Assembly (NCBI GenBank): GCA_008923285.1
Contig: WBSG01000027.1
Location: 310,752 to 374,751 of the forward strand
DNA length: 64,000 bases
Direction of reading: 5' to 3'
DNA from: Betaproteobacteria bacterium SCN2
GTDB taxonomy: Bacteria; Pseudomonadota; Gammaproteobacteria; Burkholderiales; Thiobacillaceae
Shown: positions 43,142 through 50,329 of the stretch, one piece after another
Layout of the letters: the number at the start of each line of letters is the position of its first letter
How positions within the stretch are numbered: the stretch's first letter is position 1
Program-made: the position numbers and the translations under genes
The notes under the pieces: model-generated
What the model saw: only the letters and a program-made list of their open reading frames with translations
The model's database searches: none
Told to the model about the DNA's origin: nothing

Positions 43142-43771
43142 ATGCCTTTTACCGATTACTTGCCCCAGGACTTCCTCGACATGTATGAAGTCCATAACTA
43201 CCGCCACGCTGCGGAAGTGCTTGCTACGGGATGCCCAGATGAGTTCAATGAATTAATTGGCGCATTAATGAACTTTCGCCTGACCAAGGCAGACATTCTG
43301 GAAAAAGGCGGCAACGAATCAAAGATACCTAAGCGAGTCGCCTCCTTATTTCGTCCACTCGGCTGGTATGAAACACGCATTAGGGGAGATCTTGTAGTTA
43401 CTATTGAAACCCACACCAATGAGGGTCTTCAAAAAGCCGAAACTAGGCTGGATGACTTCATGGACGGGCACAAGGTCGATTTCGTTAAAAACCGAGTCGC
43501 TTTCGATCTAGAGTGGAACAGCAAAGATCAAACATTCGATCGAGATTTATACGCATTTCGAGCTTTTCATGAAGCAGGGGTTATAAGTGCGGCTGTGCTT
43601 TTAACTCGAAGTGCAGAACTTAACAATGTTTTCAAAGAGCTTGGAGTCATGGCGAAATATGGGGCCAGTACCACCTGGATGGGAAAACTTCTTTACCGCC
43701 TAAAGGCAGGAAGAAACGGTGGTTGCCCTGTCCTGGTGCTGGGCATCACCCCAAAACTAATTGAGGATTGA
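43142..43771 (+). CDS. BglII/BstYI-type restriction endonuclease
   Basis: A 209-residue protein resembling BglII-type type II restriction enzymes. Likely catalytic carboxylates are Asp113 and Glu124 in KVDFVKNRVAFDLEWNSKDQ, a PD-(D/E)xK variant like the BglII Asp-Glu-x-Gln. The gene is AT-rich (many lines near 40% GC). It immediately precedes an adenine methyltransferase, which supports the restriction call. Recognition may be GATC-containing as in BglII and BstYI; that is inference. Confidence 0.75.
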   Translation: MPFTDYLPQDFLDMYEVHNYRHAAEVLATGCPDEFNELIGALMNFRLTKADILEKGGNESKIPKRVASLFRPLGWYETRIRGDLVVTIETHTNEGLQKAETRLDDFMDGHKVDFVKNRVAFDLEWNSKDQTFDRDLYAFRAFHEAGVISAAVLLTRSAELNNVFKELGVMAKYGASTTWMGKLLYRLKAGRNGGCPVLVLGITPKLIED

Positions 43772-43776
43772 GTGCA

Positions 43777-44415
43777 ATGATTTCCCCTGCTGATGATCTT
43801 TTGAGCAAAGTAGGAAAACAGCGTTTCCACACTGTGCTTGCTGATCCACCTTGGCAATTCCAGAACAAGACCGGGAAGGTAGCCCCTGAGCATAAACGCC
43901 TGAACCGATATGGCACTATGACTCTAGATTCTATCTGCAGCCTGCCCGTATCCGGCATCTGCGCTGAACCTGCTCATCTTTATCTATGGGTTCCCAATGC
44001 ACTGTTACCAGAGGGTTTACAGGTTATGGCCGCATGGGGATTCCAATACAAATCAAATATTGTCTGGCACAAGGTGCGTAAAGACGGTGGGCCTGATGGA
44101 CGCGGAGTAGGTTTCTATTTCCGCAACACAACTGAGCTCATTCTGTTTGGTGTGCGTGGAAAAAACGCAAGAACTCTTGCACCAGGCCGTAGCCAGGTCA
44201 ACATTATAAAATCCATGAAGCGCGAGCATTCAAGAAAGCCTGATGAGCAGTATGAGATTATTCAGGCGTGTAGCCCCGGCCCGTATATTGAGCTATTCGC
44301 ACGTGGACCTAGGCCAGGGTGGGTTGTATGGGGTAACCAGTCTGAGAAATATTCTCCGACATGGTCAACATACGCAAACCACTCCCAAGCGCATCTGAAC
44401 CAGAATAACCCTTAA
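43777..44415 (+). CDS. MT-A70-family DNA N6-adenine methyltransferase
   Basis: A 212-residue methyltransferase with the catalytic motif DPPW (residues 23-26, TVLADPPWQFQ) and MT-A70 segments HLYLWVPNALLPEGLQ and SNIVWHKVRKDG, plus YIELFARGPRPGW near the end. It should protect host sites from the adjacent endonuclease. The start is ATG 43777; a TTG at 43768 overlapping the endonuclease stop is less likely because GAGG sits too close. It is 5 bp after the endonuclease gene, so both are cotranscribed. Confidence 0.85.
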   Translation: MISPADDLLSKVGKQRFHTVLADPPWQFQNKTGKVAPEHKRLNRYGTMTLDSICSLPVSGICAEPAHLYLWVPNALLPEGLQVMAAWGFQYKSNIVWHKVRKDGGPDGRGVGFYFRNTTELILFGVRGKNARTLAPGRSQVNIIKSMKREHSRKPDEQYEIIQACSPGPYIELFARGPRPGWVVWGNQSEKYSPTWSTYANHSQAHLNQNNP

Positions 44416-44423
44416 ACAAAATC

Positions 44424-44526
44424 ACGTTATCCACATATCCACGCCGCCCGAAGCCCCGCCCGCGCGCCTGTCTCGCAGGCGAAGGCGGGGGCGCGAAGCG
44501 CGGCGGGGTGGGTATGTGGGTAACGT
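44424..44526. other. Large imperfect cruciform, candidate replication or transfer origin
   Basis: Outer arms ACGTTATCCACATATCCACG... and ...GGGTATGTGGGTAACGT pair over about 26 bp with few mismatches. Inside are nested GC-rich stems (CCCCGCC/GGCGGGG and CGCCT/AGGCG around a TCTCG loop). The 103-bp structure lies in the gap between the methyltransferase and the next gene of the mobile element. TTATCCACA is also DnaA-box-like. Its size and place suit an origin; function is inferred. Confidence 0.5.
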
Positions 44527-44588
44527 TCTAGGGGTTGTTCAAGTCCCCTTCATGCCTTATGCTGTTAAATCAGCCTAAGGAGCACACC

Positions 44589-44921
44589 ATGAAAGAACTC
44601 ACTGATGCCGAGCTTGTCACCCTGATCGACAAGGCCATCATGAAGTTTCGCGGTAACGGCGACGAGCTGGAGAACGCCATTGGTGCCTTCATGCTCGGCC
44701 GCAAGATGGGCTGGCGTCCCCTCTTTCTCATCCATAGCCCCAAGAGCATCAAGAAATACGAAGCGATCCTGAGCATCGACTTTCGCGAAGTCATGCCCGA
44801 AGTCGGCCCCAAGGCCAAGAACTCTGTCGCCTGGAAGGTCGCCCAGACTGTTACCAACTTCTGGAAGCTAGTGAAGGGCGAAACCCCCAACGTCAAAACC
44901 GACGACTGGAAGCACATCTAG
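44589..44921 (+). CDS. Hypothetical protein of the integrative element
   Basis: A 110-residue soluble protein that I do not recognise. It is rich in Lys and Glu at the start (MKELTDAELVTLIDKAIMKF), with a central RKMGWRPLFLIHSPKSIKKY. A helical fold is likely. ATG 44589 follows AAGGAG at seven bases, so it is probably expressed. A hairpin terminator follows at 44923-44944. Confidence 0.65.
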   Translation: MKELTDAELVTLIDKAIMKFRGNGDELENAIGAFMLGRKMGWRPLFLIHSPKSIKKYEAILSIDFREVMPEVGPKAKNSVAWKVAQTVTNFWKLVKGETPNVKTDDWKHI

Positions 44922-44922
44922 C

Positions 44923-44944
44923 AAGGGGGACTTGACACCCCCTT
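44923..44944 (+). terminator. Hairpin after the 110-residue gene
   Basis: A perfect 7-bp stem AAGGGGG / CCCCCTT with an 8-base loop directly after the stop codon, then a CT-rich stretch without a full T run. A second hairpin, CCTTAGGGG / CCCCTTAGG with one mismatch (44958-44985), lies just before the Rep gene and could sequester its start. Confidence 0.5.
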
Positions 44945-44994
44945 CCTCGTTGCCTAACCTTAGGGGTAACTGAATGCCCCTTAGGTGATTTGGC

Positions 44995-46101
44995 ATGGAC
45001 GATTCGCAGGACAACAAGGACGGACAACAGCACGGCGCCGGCGAGGTGCGGGCAACTGCACGCGGCGCGGCGGCGCTGACCGCATCCCCCCGTATAGTAA
45101 CTACGGGGGGAAACAATGAACCGAAGCCCCTAACCAGCCCTGAAAGGGTCGAACTTCTATCCGATGGAAACGGACGGGTCTATATCCGCACCGTGCCTGA
45201 TGAATCTGTCGTCCAGGGCGTAGCGCATATCGACTGGCTAGCCTTCACCGCCACACCGCCCGATGGGGAATCTCCTGTCTGGCTAATCAATGCCCTTAAA
45301 ACCTTCCTACCCCTCAAGGCCATCATTCCAACGGGCAAGGGCTGGAACGGCTACAGGGAACGTCATACCCTGGTCAGCCTGAACGAAACCGATATCGGCC
45401 TCATGGCCTTCGGGGGAACCAGCCAACGCGGCAGCCTTCACGTCGAGCTTAACGCACAGGGCTGTTCCCTCGTCACCAGCTGGCAAGTACTCCAATCTTG
45501 GGGTGAAGAAAACAAGGCCACGATTACGCGCGTCGATCTGGCCCATGATGACCTTCATGGGCAGGAGCTGACAGTCGCCACGGCCTTGGAGTGGCATCAG
45601 ACCGGGGCCTTCAACTTCAACGCCCGTCCAGCCAAGGCAAGGCTGATAGACGACTTGGGTACCGGTGACGGCAAGACGCTCTACATAGGTAACCGCGCCA
45701 ACGGGAAGATGCTCCGCATCTACGAGAAGGGCAAGCAGCTGGGCGACCCTGCCAGCCCTTGGGTGCGCGTCGAGGCCGAGCTGCGCAACAAGAGCCGCAT
45801 CATCCCCTGGGCAACCCTCACCCGCCCAGGCAACTACCTGGCAGGCGCATACCCCTGCCTCGCCTACCTTTCTGCCATACAGTCCAAGATCGAGACCATC
45901 CGGAAGGCCGTCAACATCTCCTATGAGTCCTCAGTGGAACACACCCGTCAGACGGGGGGAAAGCTGCTCAACCTGATGATGATTCAAAACGACGAAGACG
46001 CCGAAGCGGTTATCAATCAATTACGCCGTGAGGGCTACCCCAGAAGGCTCGCAGCCTATGCCGCCCATCTGCCCAACGCCCTGCCCGACCCATCCCCATG
46101 A
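44995..46101 (+). CDS. Rep_trans/NicK-type replication initiation protein
   Basis: A 368-residue protein related to replication initiation factors of rolling-circle plasmids and filamentous phages (pT181 Rep, RstA, NicK). Features are the N-terminal HIDWLAFTATPP and the central RVDLAHDDLHG, plus KTLYIGNRANGKMLRIYEKG near the expected catalytic Tyr region. It would nick one strand at the element's origin for replication or mobilisation. A perfect hairpin lies within its 5' coding part. The stop overlaps the next gene (ATGA). Confidence 0.8.
   Translation: MDDSQDNKDGQQHGAGEVRATARGAAALTASPRIVTTGGNNEPKPLTSPERVELLSDGNGRVYIRTVPDESVVQGVAHIDWLAFTATPPDGESPVWLINALKTFLPLKAIIPTGKGWNGYRERHTLVSLNETDIGLMAFGGTSQRGSLHVELNAQGCSLVTSWQVLQSWGEENKATITRVDLAHDDLHGQELTVATALEWHQTGAFNFNARPAKARLIDDLGTGDGKTLYIGNRANGKMLRIYEKGKQLGDPASPWVRVEAELRNKSRIIPWATLTRPGNYLAGAYPCLAYLSAIQSKIETIRKAVNISYESSVEHTRQTGGKLLNLMMIQNDEDAEAVINQLRREGYPRRLAAYAAHLPNALPDPSP
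45086..45110. other. Perfect hairpin within rep, candidate double-strand origin
   Basis: CCCCCCGTA (45086-45094) and TACGGGGGG (45102-45110) form a perfect 9-bp stem with loop TAGTAAC. In pT181-type plasmids the nick site lies in a hairpin loop within the 5' part of rep, so location and shape fit a double-strand origin. The nick position is not determined. Confidence 0.5.
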
Positions 46102-46397
46102 ACACCCTCGACTTGTTCGCCGCTGCCGAGCTGCTCCATATCCACCCCGTCACCCTGAGAAACAAGGCGCGTGCGGGTGAAATACCTGGCGCAAAGATCG
46201 GCAAGTCATGGGTTTTCTTGGAAGTTGATCTGATCGAACATATCCGTTCACAATATGCACCGCGGGTGATGCAGGGTGAACAGAAGGAGAAATCTCTATG
46301 TCACTCTACAAACGCAAAGACTCGTCTTACTGGTGGGTCAAGCTCCACCACCTGGGCAAGACGATACAAAGAAGCACTGGGACTGAAGACAAGCTGA
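46098..46397 (+). CDS. Excisionase-like helix-turn-helix protein
   Basis: A 99-residue protein with a MerR-type/HTH_17 helix-turn-helix (DLFAAAELLHIHPVTLRNKA, PGAKIGKSWVFLEVDLIEHI), as found in small excisionases. It starts with ATGA overlap to rep. The last third overlaps the integrase gene by 100 bp in another frame and looks unconserved. Likely role: direct excision at attL/attR or control of the integrase; inferred from position. Confidence 0.75.
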   Translation: MNTLDLFAAAELLHIHPVTLRNKARAGEIPGAKIGKSWVFLEVDLIEHIRSQYAPRVMQGEQKEKSLCHSTNAKTRLTGGSSSTTWARRYKEALGLKTS

Positions 46398-47320
46398 AGG
46401 CGCAGGAATACCACGACAGGCTGAAGGCCTCACTGTGGGAACAGGCGCGACTAGGGACGAAGCCCCGATACTTCTGGAATGACGCGGCAGGCCGCTGGCT
46501 GGAAGAAACCTCCGACAAGCGCACCCACCGCGAAGATGTGCGGAAGCTGCTTTGGCTTCATGCCCACCTGGGCGAGCGCTACCTGGACGAGATCACGCTC
46601 GACGTTATCGACTCCATCCGGGCGGCAAGGCTCAAGGAGGGCACGAAGACCACGGCTAACCGCTACCTGGCACTGGTGCGGGCAATTCTCAGACGGGCAA
46701 GAGACGAATGGGAATGGCTCGACAAGGTGCCGAAGGTAAAGCTTTACAAGGAGTCTGATGGGCGCGAGCGCTCCATCACGCCAGAACAGGCCAAAAAGCT
46801 CTTAGCCGAGCTGCAGCCCCACCAGCGTGACATGGTGCTCTTTACCCTGATGACAGGCCTAAGGCAGGCGAACGTGTTGGGCTTGGAGTGGTCACGGGTT
46901 GATCTTGAACGTGGACATGCCTGGATTGATTCTGGCACGTCCAAGAACAAACGCCCGATCTCGGTGCCATTGAACAAGGACGCTATCGAGATACTCAGCC
47001 GCCAAGTGGGCAAGCATCCAGAACGGGTGTTTACTTACAGGGGCAAACCCATCAAGAACGCCAACACGCGGGCATGGCGTGAGACATTGAAGCGGGTGGG
47101 TATTGAAGACTTTCGCTGGCATGACTTGCGCCACACCTGGGCGACGTGGCATCGACGGGCAGGAACCCCTACCCATGAGCTGCAGCGCCTGGGCGGCTGG
47201 AGAACGGCCTCGATGGTGGACCGCTACGCCCACCTTGCAGCCGATCACTTAGCCGAGTCCGCATCACGCCTGGGCGGTTTGGTCGCTGGCTACGATTTGG
47301 CTACGGACTGCCAGAAATGA
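46298..47320 (+). CDS. int: Tyrosine recombinase/integrase
   Basis: A 340-residue phage-type integrase. An N-terminal Arm-binding and SAM-like core-binding region precedes the catalytic domain (from about residue 160). Catalytic residues are Arg189 (TGLRQANVLGLEW), a Lys near 216-218, His275 and Arg278 (WHDLRHTWATW), Trp301 in place of the third His (LGGWRTASMV) and nucleophile Tyr310. It ends 30 bp before attR, the usual place. It should integrate the element into the 3' end of tRNA-Lys. Confidence 0.95.
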   Translation: MSLYKRKDSSYWWVKLHHLGKTIQRSTGTEDKLKAQEYHDRLKASLWEQARLGTKPRYFWNDAAGRWLEETSDKRTHREDVRKLLWLHAHLGERYLDEITLDVIDSIRAARLKEGTKTTANRYLALVRAILRRARDEWEWLDKVPKVKLYKESDGRERSITPEQAKKLLAELQPHQRDMVLFTLMTGLRQANVLGLEWSRVDLERGHAWIDSGTSKNKRPISVPLNKDAIEILSRQVGKHPERVFTYRGKPIKNANTRAWRETLKRVGIEDFRWHDLRHTWATWHRRAGTPTHELQRLGGWRTASMVDRYAHLAADHLAESASRLGGLVAGYDLATDCQK

Positions 47321-47321
47321 A

Positions 47322-47347
47322 AAGGGCTCGCATCGCTGCAAGCCCTT
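47322..47347 (-). terminator. Terminator for tRNA-Lys supplied by the integrative element
   Basis: AAGGGCT and AGCCCTT arms with an inner TGCA/TGCG stem (one G-U pair) form an 11-bp hairpin on the minus strand, followed by TTTTCATTT. It replaces the original tRNA terminator at 42893-42918, with which it shares the CATTGCTGCA/CATCGCTGCA centre. It may also end the integrase transcript. Confidence 0.7.
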
Positions 47348-47350
47348 GTA

Positions 47351-47397
47351 TTTGGTGGGTCGGGCGAGATTCGAACTCGCGACCAACGGATTAAAAG
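47351..47397. repeat. attR: 47-bp direct repeat within tRNA-Lys
   Basis: Exact copy of 42923-42969. It supplies the 3' half of the intact tRNA-Lys, so integration restores the tRNA gene. The repeat ends at the anticodon stem, and crossover should occur within it. Confidence 0.93.
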
Positions 47398-47428
47398 TCC
47401 GCTGCTCTACCGGCTGAGCTACCGACCC
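47353..47428 (-). tRNA. tRNA-Lys (anticodon TTT)
   Basis: A 76-nt tRNA with encoded CCA on the minus strand. The acceptor stem GGGTCGG / CCGACCC, D-arm AGCTCAGC, anticodon loop CTTTTAA (anticodon TTT, Lys) and T-loop GTTCGAATC are all present. It serves as the attachment site of the integrative element. Confidence 0.97.
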
Positions 47429-47525
47429 CTTGCCGCACGTGAAACCACCGTGCAGCAAAGCGCAAAATTATACCGGAATAAATGATCCCGTCAAAGCCGA
47501 AAGAGCATCAAATTGCATCAAATCG

Positions 47526-48788
47526 TCAAACCGCTTCCAGCTTGCGCATGCCCGCAGGCAGCAGCTTGAGGTCGACCAGGGCGGTGATGAAGGCCTTGAA
47601 AAAGGTAGCCTCGCCTTCGTACACCATCTTGTAGTACTGCACCTTCATGGTCACCGCGCTGCCGAGCACGATGGCGATGAAGGTGAGGATGGAGCCGAGC
47701 GCCAGGGTGGAGAAGCCGGTGACGGCCTGGCCGATGGTGCAGCCCATGGCCAGCACGCCGCCGAAGCCCATGAGGATCGCGCCGATGAAGTGATTGACGA
47801 AATCGCGGAAGGAGGCGAACCACTCGATGCGGAAGCTCCTCGACAGCAGCGCCCACAGCAGCGAGCCGGCGATGACGCCGGCCAAGGCCATGATGCCGAA
47901 GGTCAGCAGGGTGTTGTCGAAGCCCTTCATGGCGTAGCCCAGGGTCTGGCCCATGGGATTGATGAAGGTGAAGGACTGCGCGGCGAGCGCGGCGGTGGAA
48001 GCGGGCTTGACCGCTTCGGCCGGGGCATAGAGATCCCAGTCCTGCGCATACGCCTGCATGGCGAGGATGTCGCCGTCAGCGTCGATCTTGATGTTGCTGG
48101 TGACGTACCAGGCCGCCAGGATGGCGAGACCGACCACGAGCCCGCCGAGGATGTTGTCGAAGCTGCCGCGGAAATCGGCCGACTTGAAGGCCCACAACAG
48201 CAGCACGACGCCGATGATGGCGCCCATGACCAGGCGGCCGGTGGCGACGTTCTCGCCGAACAGCATGGCGCCGAGGTCCTGGTTGGTGGACAGCGCGACC
48301 GCGGCGGGGTTGGTCCAGGAATAGAAAAGCACCGAATACAGGGTCTTGTCGCTGCCCGGGAAGGGATTGATCATGTAGTAGGCGATGACGGCGATGATGA
48401 GCAGCACCATGACGGACTTGATGTTGCCGCCGCCGATGCGGATCAGGGTCTTGTTGCCGCAGCCGGAGGCGAGCGTCATGCCGATGCCGAACAGCACGCC
48501 GCCGAGCACGTTCTCCAGCCAGACGAGGTTGCTCTGGCGGTAGGGCGGGAAGGTGTTGGTGACGTTGACCAGGCCGGCGGCTTCGAGGCCCATCACGCCC
48601 AGCACGCCGACGGCGATGGCGAATACCCACGCGCGCATGCGGCCGGTGTCGCCCATGTTGACCCAGTCGGAGACCGCGCCCATGGTGCAGAAATTGGTCT
48701 TGTTGACCACCGCGCCCATGACCAGGGCGATGGCGAAGGTCGACCAAAGGAAAAACGATTGCGCACTGGCAAAGTCTTGGTAGGTCAT
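47526..48788 (-). CDS. YeeE/YedE-family transporter, thiosulfate permease-like (TsuA)
   Basis: A 420-residue membrane protein with about nine or more helices and internal duplication. The three conserved cysteines of the TsuA group are visible: NFCTMGAVSDW (Cys34), ASGCGNKTLIRIGGGN (Cys110) and AMGCTIGQAVTGFSTL (near 354). TsuA imports thiosulfate; other members take selenium or sulfur species. An AAGGAGGCAAC sequence precedes ATG 48788. No tusA-type partner gene lies beside it. Confidence 0.85.
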   Translation of the reverse strand: MTYQDFASAQSFFLWSTFAIALVMGAVVNKTNFCTMGAVSDWVNMGDTGRMRAWVFAIAVGVLGVMGLEAAGLVNVTNTFPPYRQSNLVWLENVLGGVLFGIGMTLASGCGNKTLIRIGGGNIKSVMVLLIIAVIAYYMINPFPGSDKTLYSVLFYSWTNPAAVALSTNQDLGAMLFGENVATGRLVMGAIIGVVLLLWAFKSADFRGSFDNILGGLVVGLAILAAWYVTSNIKIDADGDILAMQAYAQDWDLYAPAEAVKPASTAALAAQSFTFINPMGQTLGYAMKGFDNTLLTFGIMALAGVIAGSLLWALLSRSFRIEWFASFRDFVNHFIGAILMGFGGVLAMGCTIGQAVTGFSTLALGSILTFIAIVLGSAVTMKVQYYKMVYEGEATFFKAFITALVDLKLLPAGMRKLEAV

Positions 48789-48931
48789 CTCAGTTGCCTC
48801 CTTGTAGTGTGCGGAATGTAACCGCGGCTATTCTGATGAAAAGCGGAATTCTAATGGTTTTGTCCGAAATGCCAACTGAACATTAAATACCATGCGGCGA
48901 CCGGCGCAAAGCCCGGACGGCCCAGTTTGGC

Positions 48932-49609
48932 TCAGGCCTGCCGCGCGTAGCGGGTCGGGTCGGCCAGGCCTGCGGCACGGAAGCCCTCGCGCCGCAACCG
49001 GCAGGAATCGCAGCGCCCGCAGGCAAGGCCTTCGCCGGTGGCCTGGTAGCAGGAGACGGTCTGGCCGTAGTCGACGCCAAGCGTCGTGCCCAGCTGGATG
49101 ATTTCCGCCTTGCTCAGGCTGATGAGGGGCGCATGCACATGGAAGCCGCCCTGCTCCACGCCGGCCCTGGTCGCCAGGCTGGCCAGTTTCTCGAAAGCCT
49201 CGATGAATTCCGGACGGCAGTCTGGATAGCCGGAGTAGTCCACGGCGTTGACGCCGATGAAGATGTCGCTCGCCCCCAGCACTTCGGCCCAGGCCAGCGC
49301 ATAGGCCAGCATGACAGTGTTGCGGGCGGGCACGTAGGTAATCGGAATGCCTTCGGTGGGCGCTTCCGGCACGTCGATGGCCGTGTCGGTCAGGGCGGAG
49401 CCGCCCAACTGGCCGAGATCGATGCGCACCACGCGATGCTCGGCCGCGCCGAGGCTTGCGGCTACGCGGCTGGCCGCCTGCAGCTCGGCCACGTGGCGCT
49501 GGCCGTAATCGAAGGACAGCGCATGGCAGGCGTAACCACGGGAATTGGCGACGGCGAGCGTGGTCGCCGAGTCGAGTCCGCCGGACAGCAGCACGACCGC
49601 CCGTTTCAT
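48932..49609 (-). CDS. queC: 7-cyano-7-deazaguanine synthase QueC
   Basis: A 225-residue enzyme that makes preQ0 from 7-carboxy-7-deazaguanine with ATP and ammonia. It has the PP-loop [47 protein letters not shown] and the C-terminal zinc cluster [20 protein letters not shown]. The start is ATG 49609, which gives the canonical [11 protein letters not shown]; the frame extends upstream into queE. Ribosome-binding GAGGAA comes from a tandemly repeated gene junction. Confidence 0.95.
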   Translation of the reverse strand: MKRAVVLLSGGLDSATTLAVANSRGYACHALSFDYGQRHVAELQAASRVAASLGAAEHRVVRIDLGQLGGSALTDTAIDVPEAPTEGIPITYVPARNTVMLAYALAWAEVLGASDIFIGVNAVDYSGYPDCRPEFIEAFEKLASLATRAGVEQGGFHVHAPLISLSKAEIIQLGTTLGVDYGQTVSCYQATGEGLACGRCDSCRLRREGFRAAGLADPTRYARQA

Positions 49610-49668
49610 CGGGCGCGTTCCTCGCCGCCGAGCCTCATTCGGGCGCATTCCTCGCCGCCGTGCTTCAT
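49606..49668 (-). CDS. 20-residue coupling ORF between queE and queC
   Basis: ATG at 49668 overlaps the queE stop (ATGA). The frame reads [20 protein letters not shown] and stops at 49606-49608, overlapping the queC ATG. It exists because the junction is triplicated. It may only keep translational coupling; no function is claimed for the peptide. Confidence 0.35.
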   Translation of the reverse strand: MKHGGEECARMRLGGEERAR

Positions 49669-49692
49669 CGGGCGCGTTCCTCGCCCCACAAG
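49606..49692. repeat. Triplicated queE-queC junction repeat (29-30 bp units)
   Basis: Three direct copies of a unit like TCATCGGGCGCGTTCCTCGC start at 49606, 49635 and 49665. On the gene strand each carries GAGGAA...ATG, that is a Shine-Dalgarno and start codon. Copy 3 holds the queE stop, copy 1 the queC start. Confidence 0.85.
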
Positions 49693-50315
49693 TGCTTGTG
49701 CAACTGGATCTGCAGGCGCGCGCCGACCTTGTCGGCGAGCATCCAGTCGGCCAGGCTGCGGGCATCGAGGCTGCCATGCACCGGCGAGAACAAGACCGGC
49801 ACTTCTCGCGGGAAATCGTCGCGCCGCATTACCGCCAGCGCCCATTCGTAATCCTCGCGGTCGGCCAGCACGAACTTGATCTCGTCGTTGCGGTTGAGCA
49901 CCGAGAGGTTTTCCCAGTGGTTGCGGTCTGATTCTCCGGAGCCTGGCGGCTTGATGTCCATGATGCGCGACACGCGCGGATCGACCCCGGCCACGGCGAG
50001 CGCGCCGCTGGTTTCCAGCGAGACGTCGTAGCCGGCATTGCACAGCGCTTCCAGCAGCACGAGGCAGTGTTTCTGCGCGAGCGGTTCGCCGCCGGTGACG
50101 GTCACATATTGCGTGCCGAAACCCGCGACCGTGTCGAGGATGTCGGCGATTTTCCAGGTTTCGCCGCCGGTGAAGCTGTAGGTCGTGTCGCACCAGCCGC
50201 AGCGCAACGGGCAGCCGGACAGGCGGATGAACACCGTGGGCAGCCCGGTGCGCGAAGTCTCGCCCTGCAGCGAAAAGAAAATCTCCGTCAGGCGGAGTTC
50301 AAGCTGGGTATCCAA
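49665..50315 (-). CDS. queE: 7-carboxy-7-deazaguanine synthase QueE (radical SAM)
   Basis: A 216-residue radical SAM enzyme of queuosine synthesis. It opens [20 protein letters not shown], with the cluster-binding [14 protein letters not shown] (Cys-x3-Cys-x2-Cys) and [11 protein letters not shown]. Its C-terminus ends [11 protein letters not shown], the last residues being encoded by the junction repeat. It is cotranscribed with queC and starts 14 bp after cpoB. Confidence 0.94.
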   Translation of the reverse strand: MDTQLELRLTEIFFSLQGETSRTGLPTVFIRLSGCPLRCGWCDTTYSFTGGETWKIADILDTVAGFGTQYVTVTGGEPLAQKHCLVLLEALCNAGYDVSLETSGALAVAGVDPRVSRIMDIKPPGSGESDRNHWENLSVLNRNDEIKFVLADREDYEWALAVMRRDDFPREVPVLFSPVHGSLDARSLADWMLADKVGARLQIQLHKHLWGEERAR

Positions 50316-50329
50316 TTGGTTCGGCGGGC

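Larger units (their letters stand above)
42923..47397. mobile_element. 4.5-kb tRNA-Lys-borne integrative element with restriction-modification genes
   Basis: Bounded by perfect 47-bp repeats (attL 42923-42969, attR 47351-47397), the second forming the 3' end of the intact tRNA-Lys. Contents in order: BglII-like endonuclease, MT-A70 methyltransferase, a 110-residue unknown, a Rep_trans-type replication protein, a HTH excisionase-like protein and a tyrosine integrase next to attR. No capsid, packaging or mating genes are visible, so it is probably a mobilisable or satellite element dependent on helpers. The restriction genes are AT-rich; the rest is near host GC. Confidence 0.9.
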
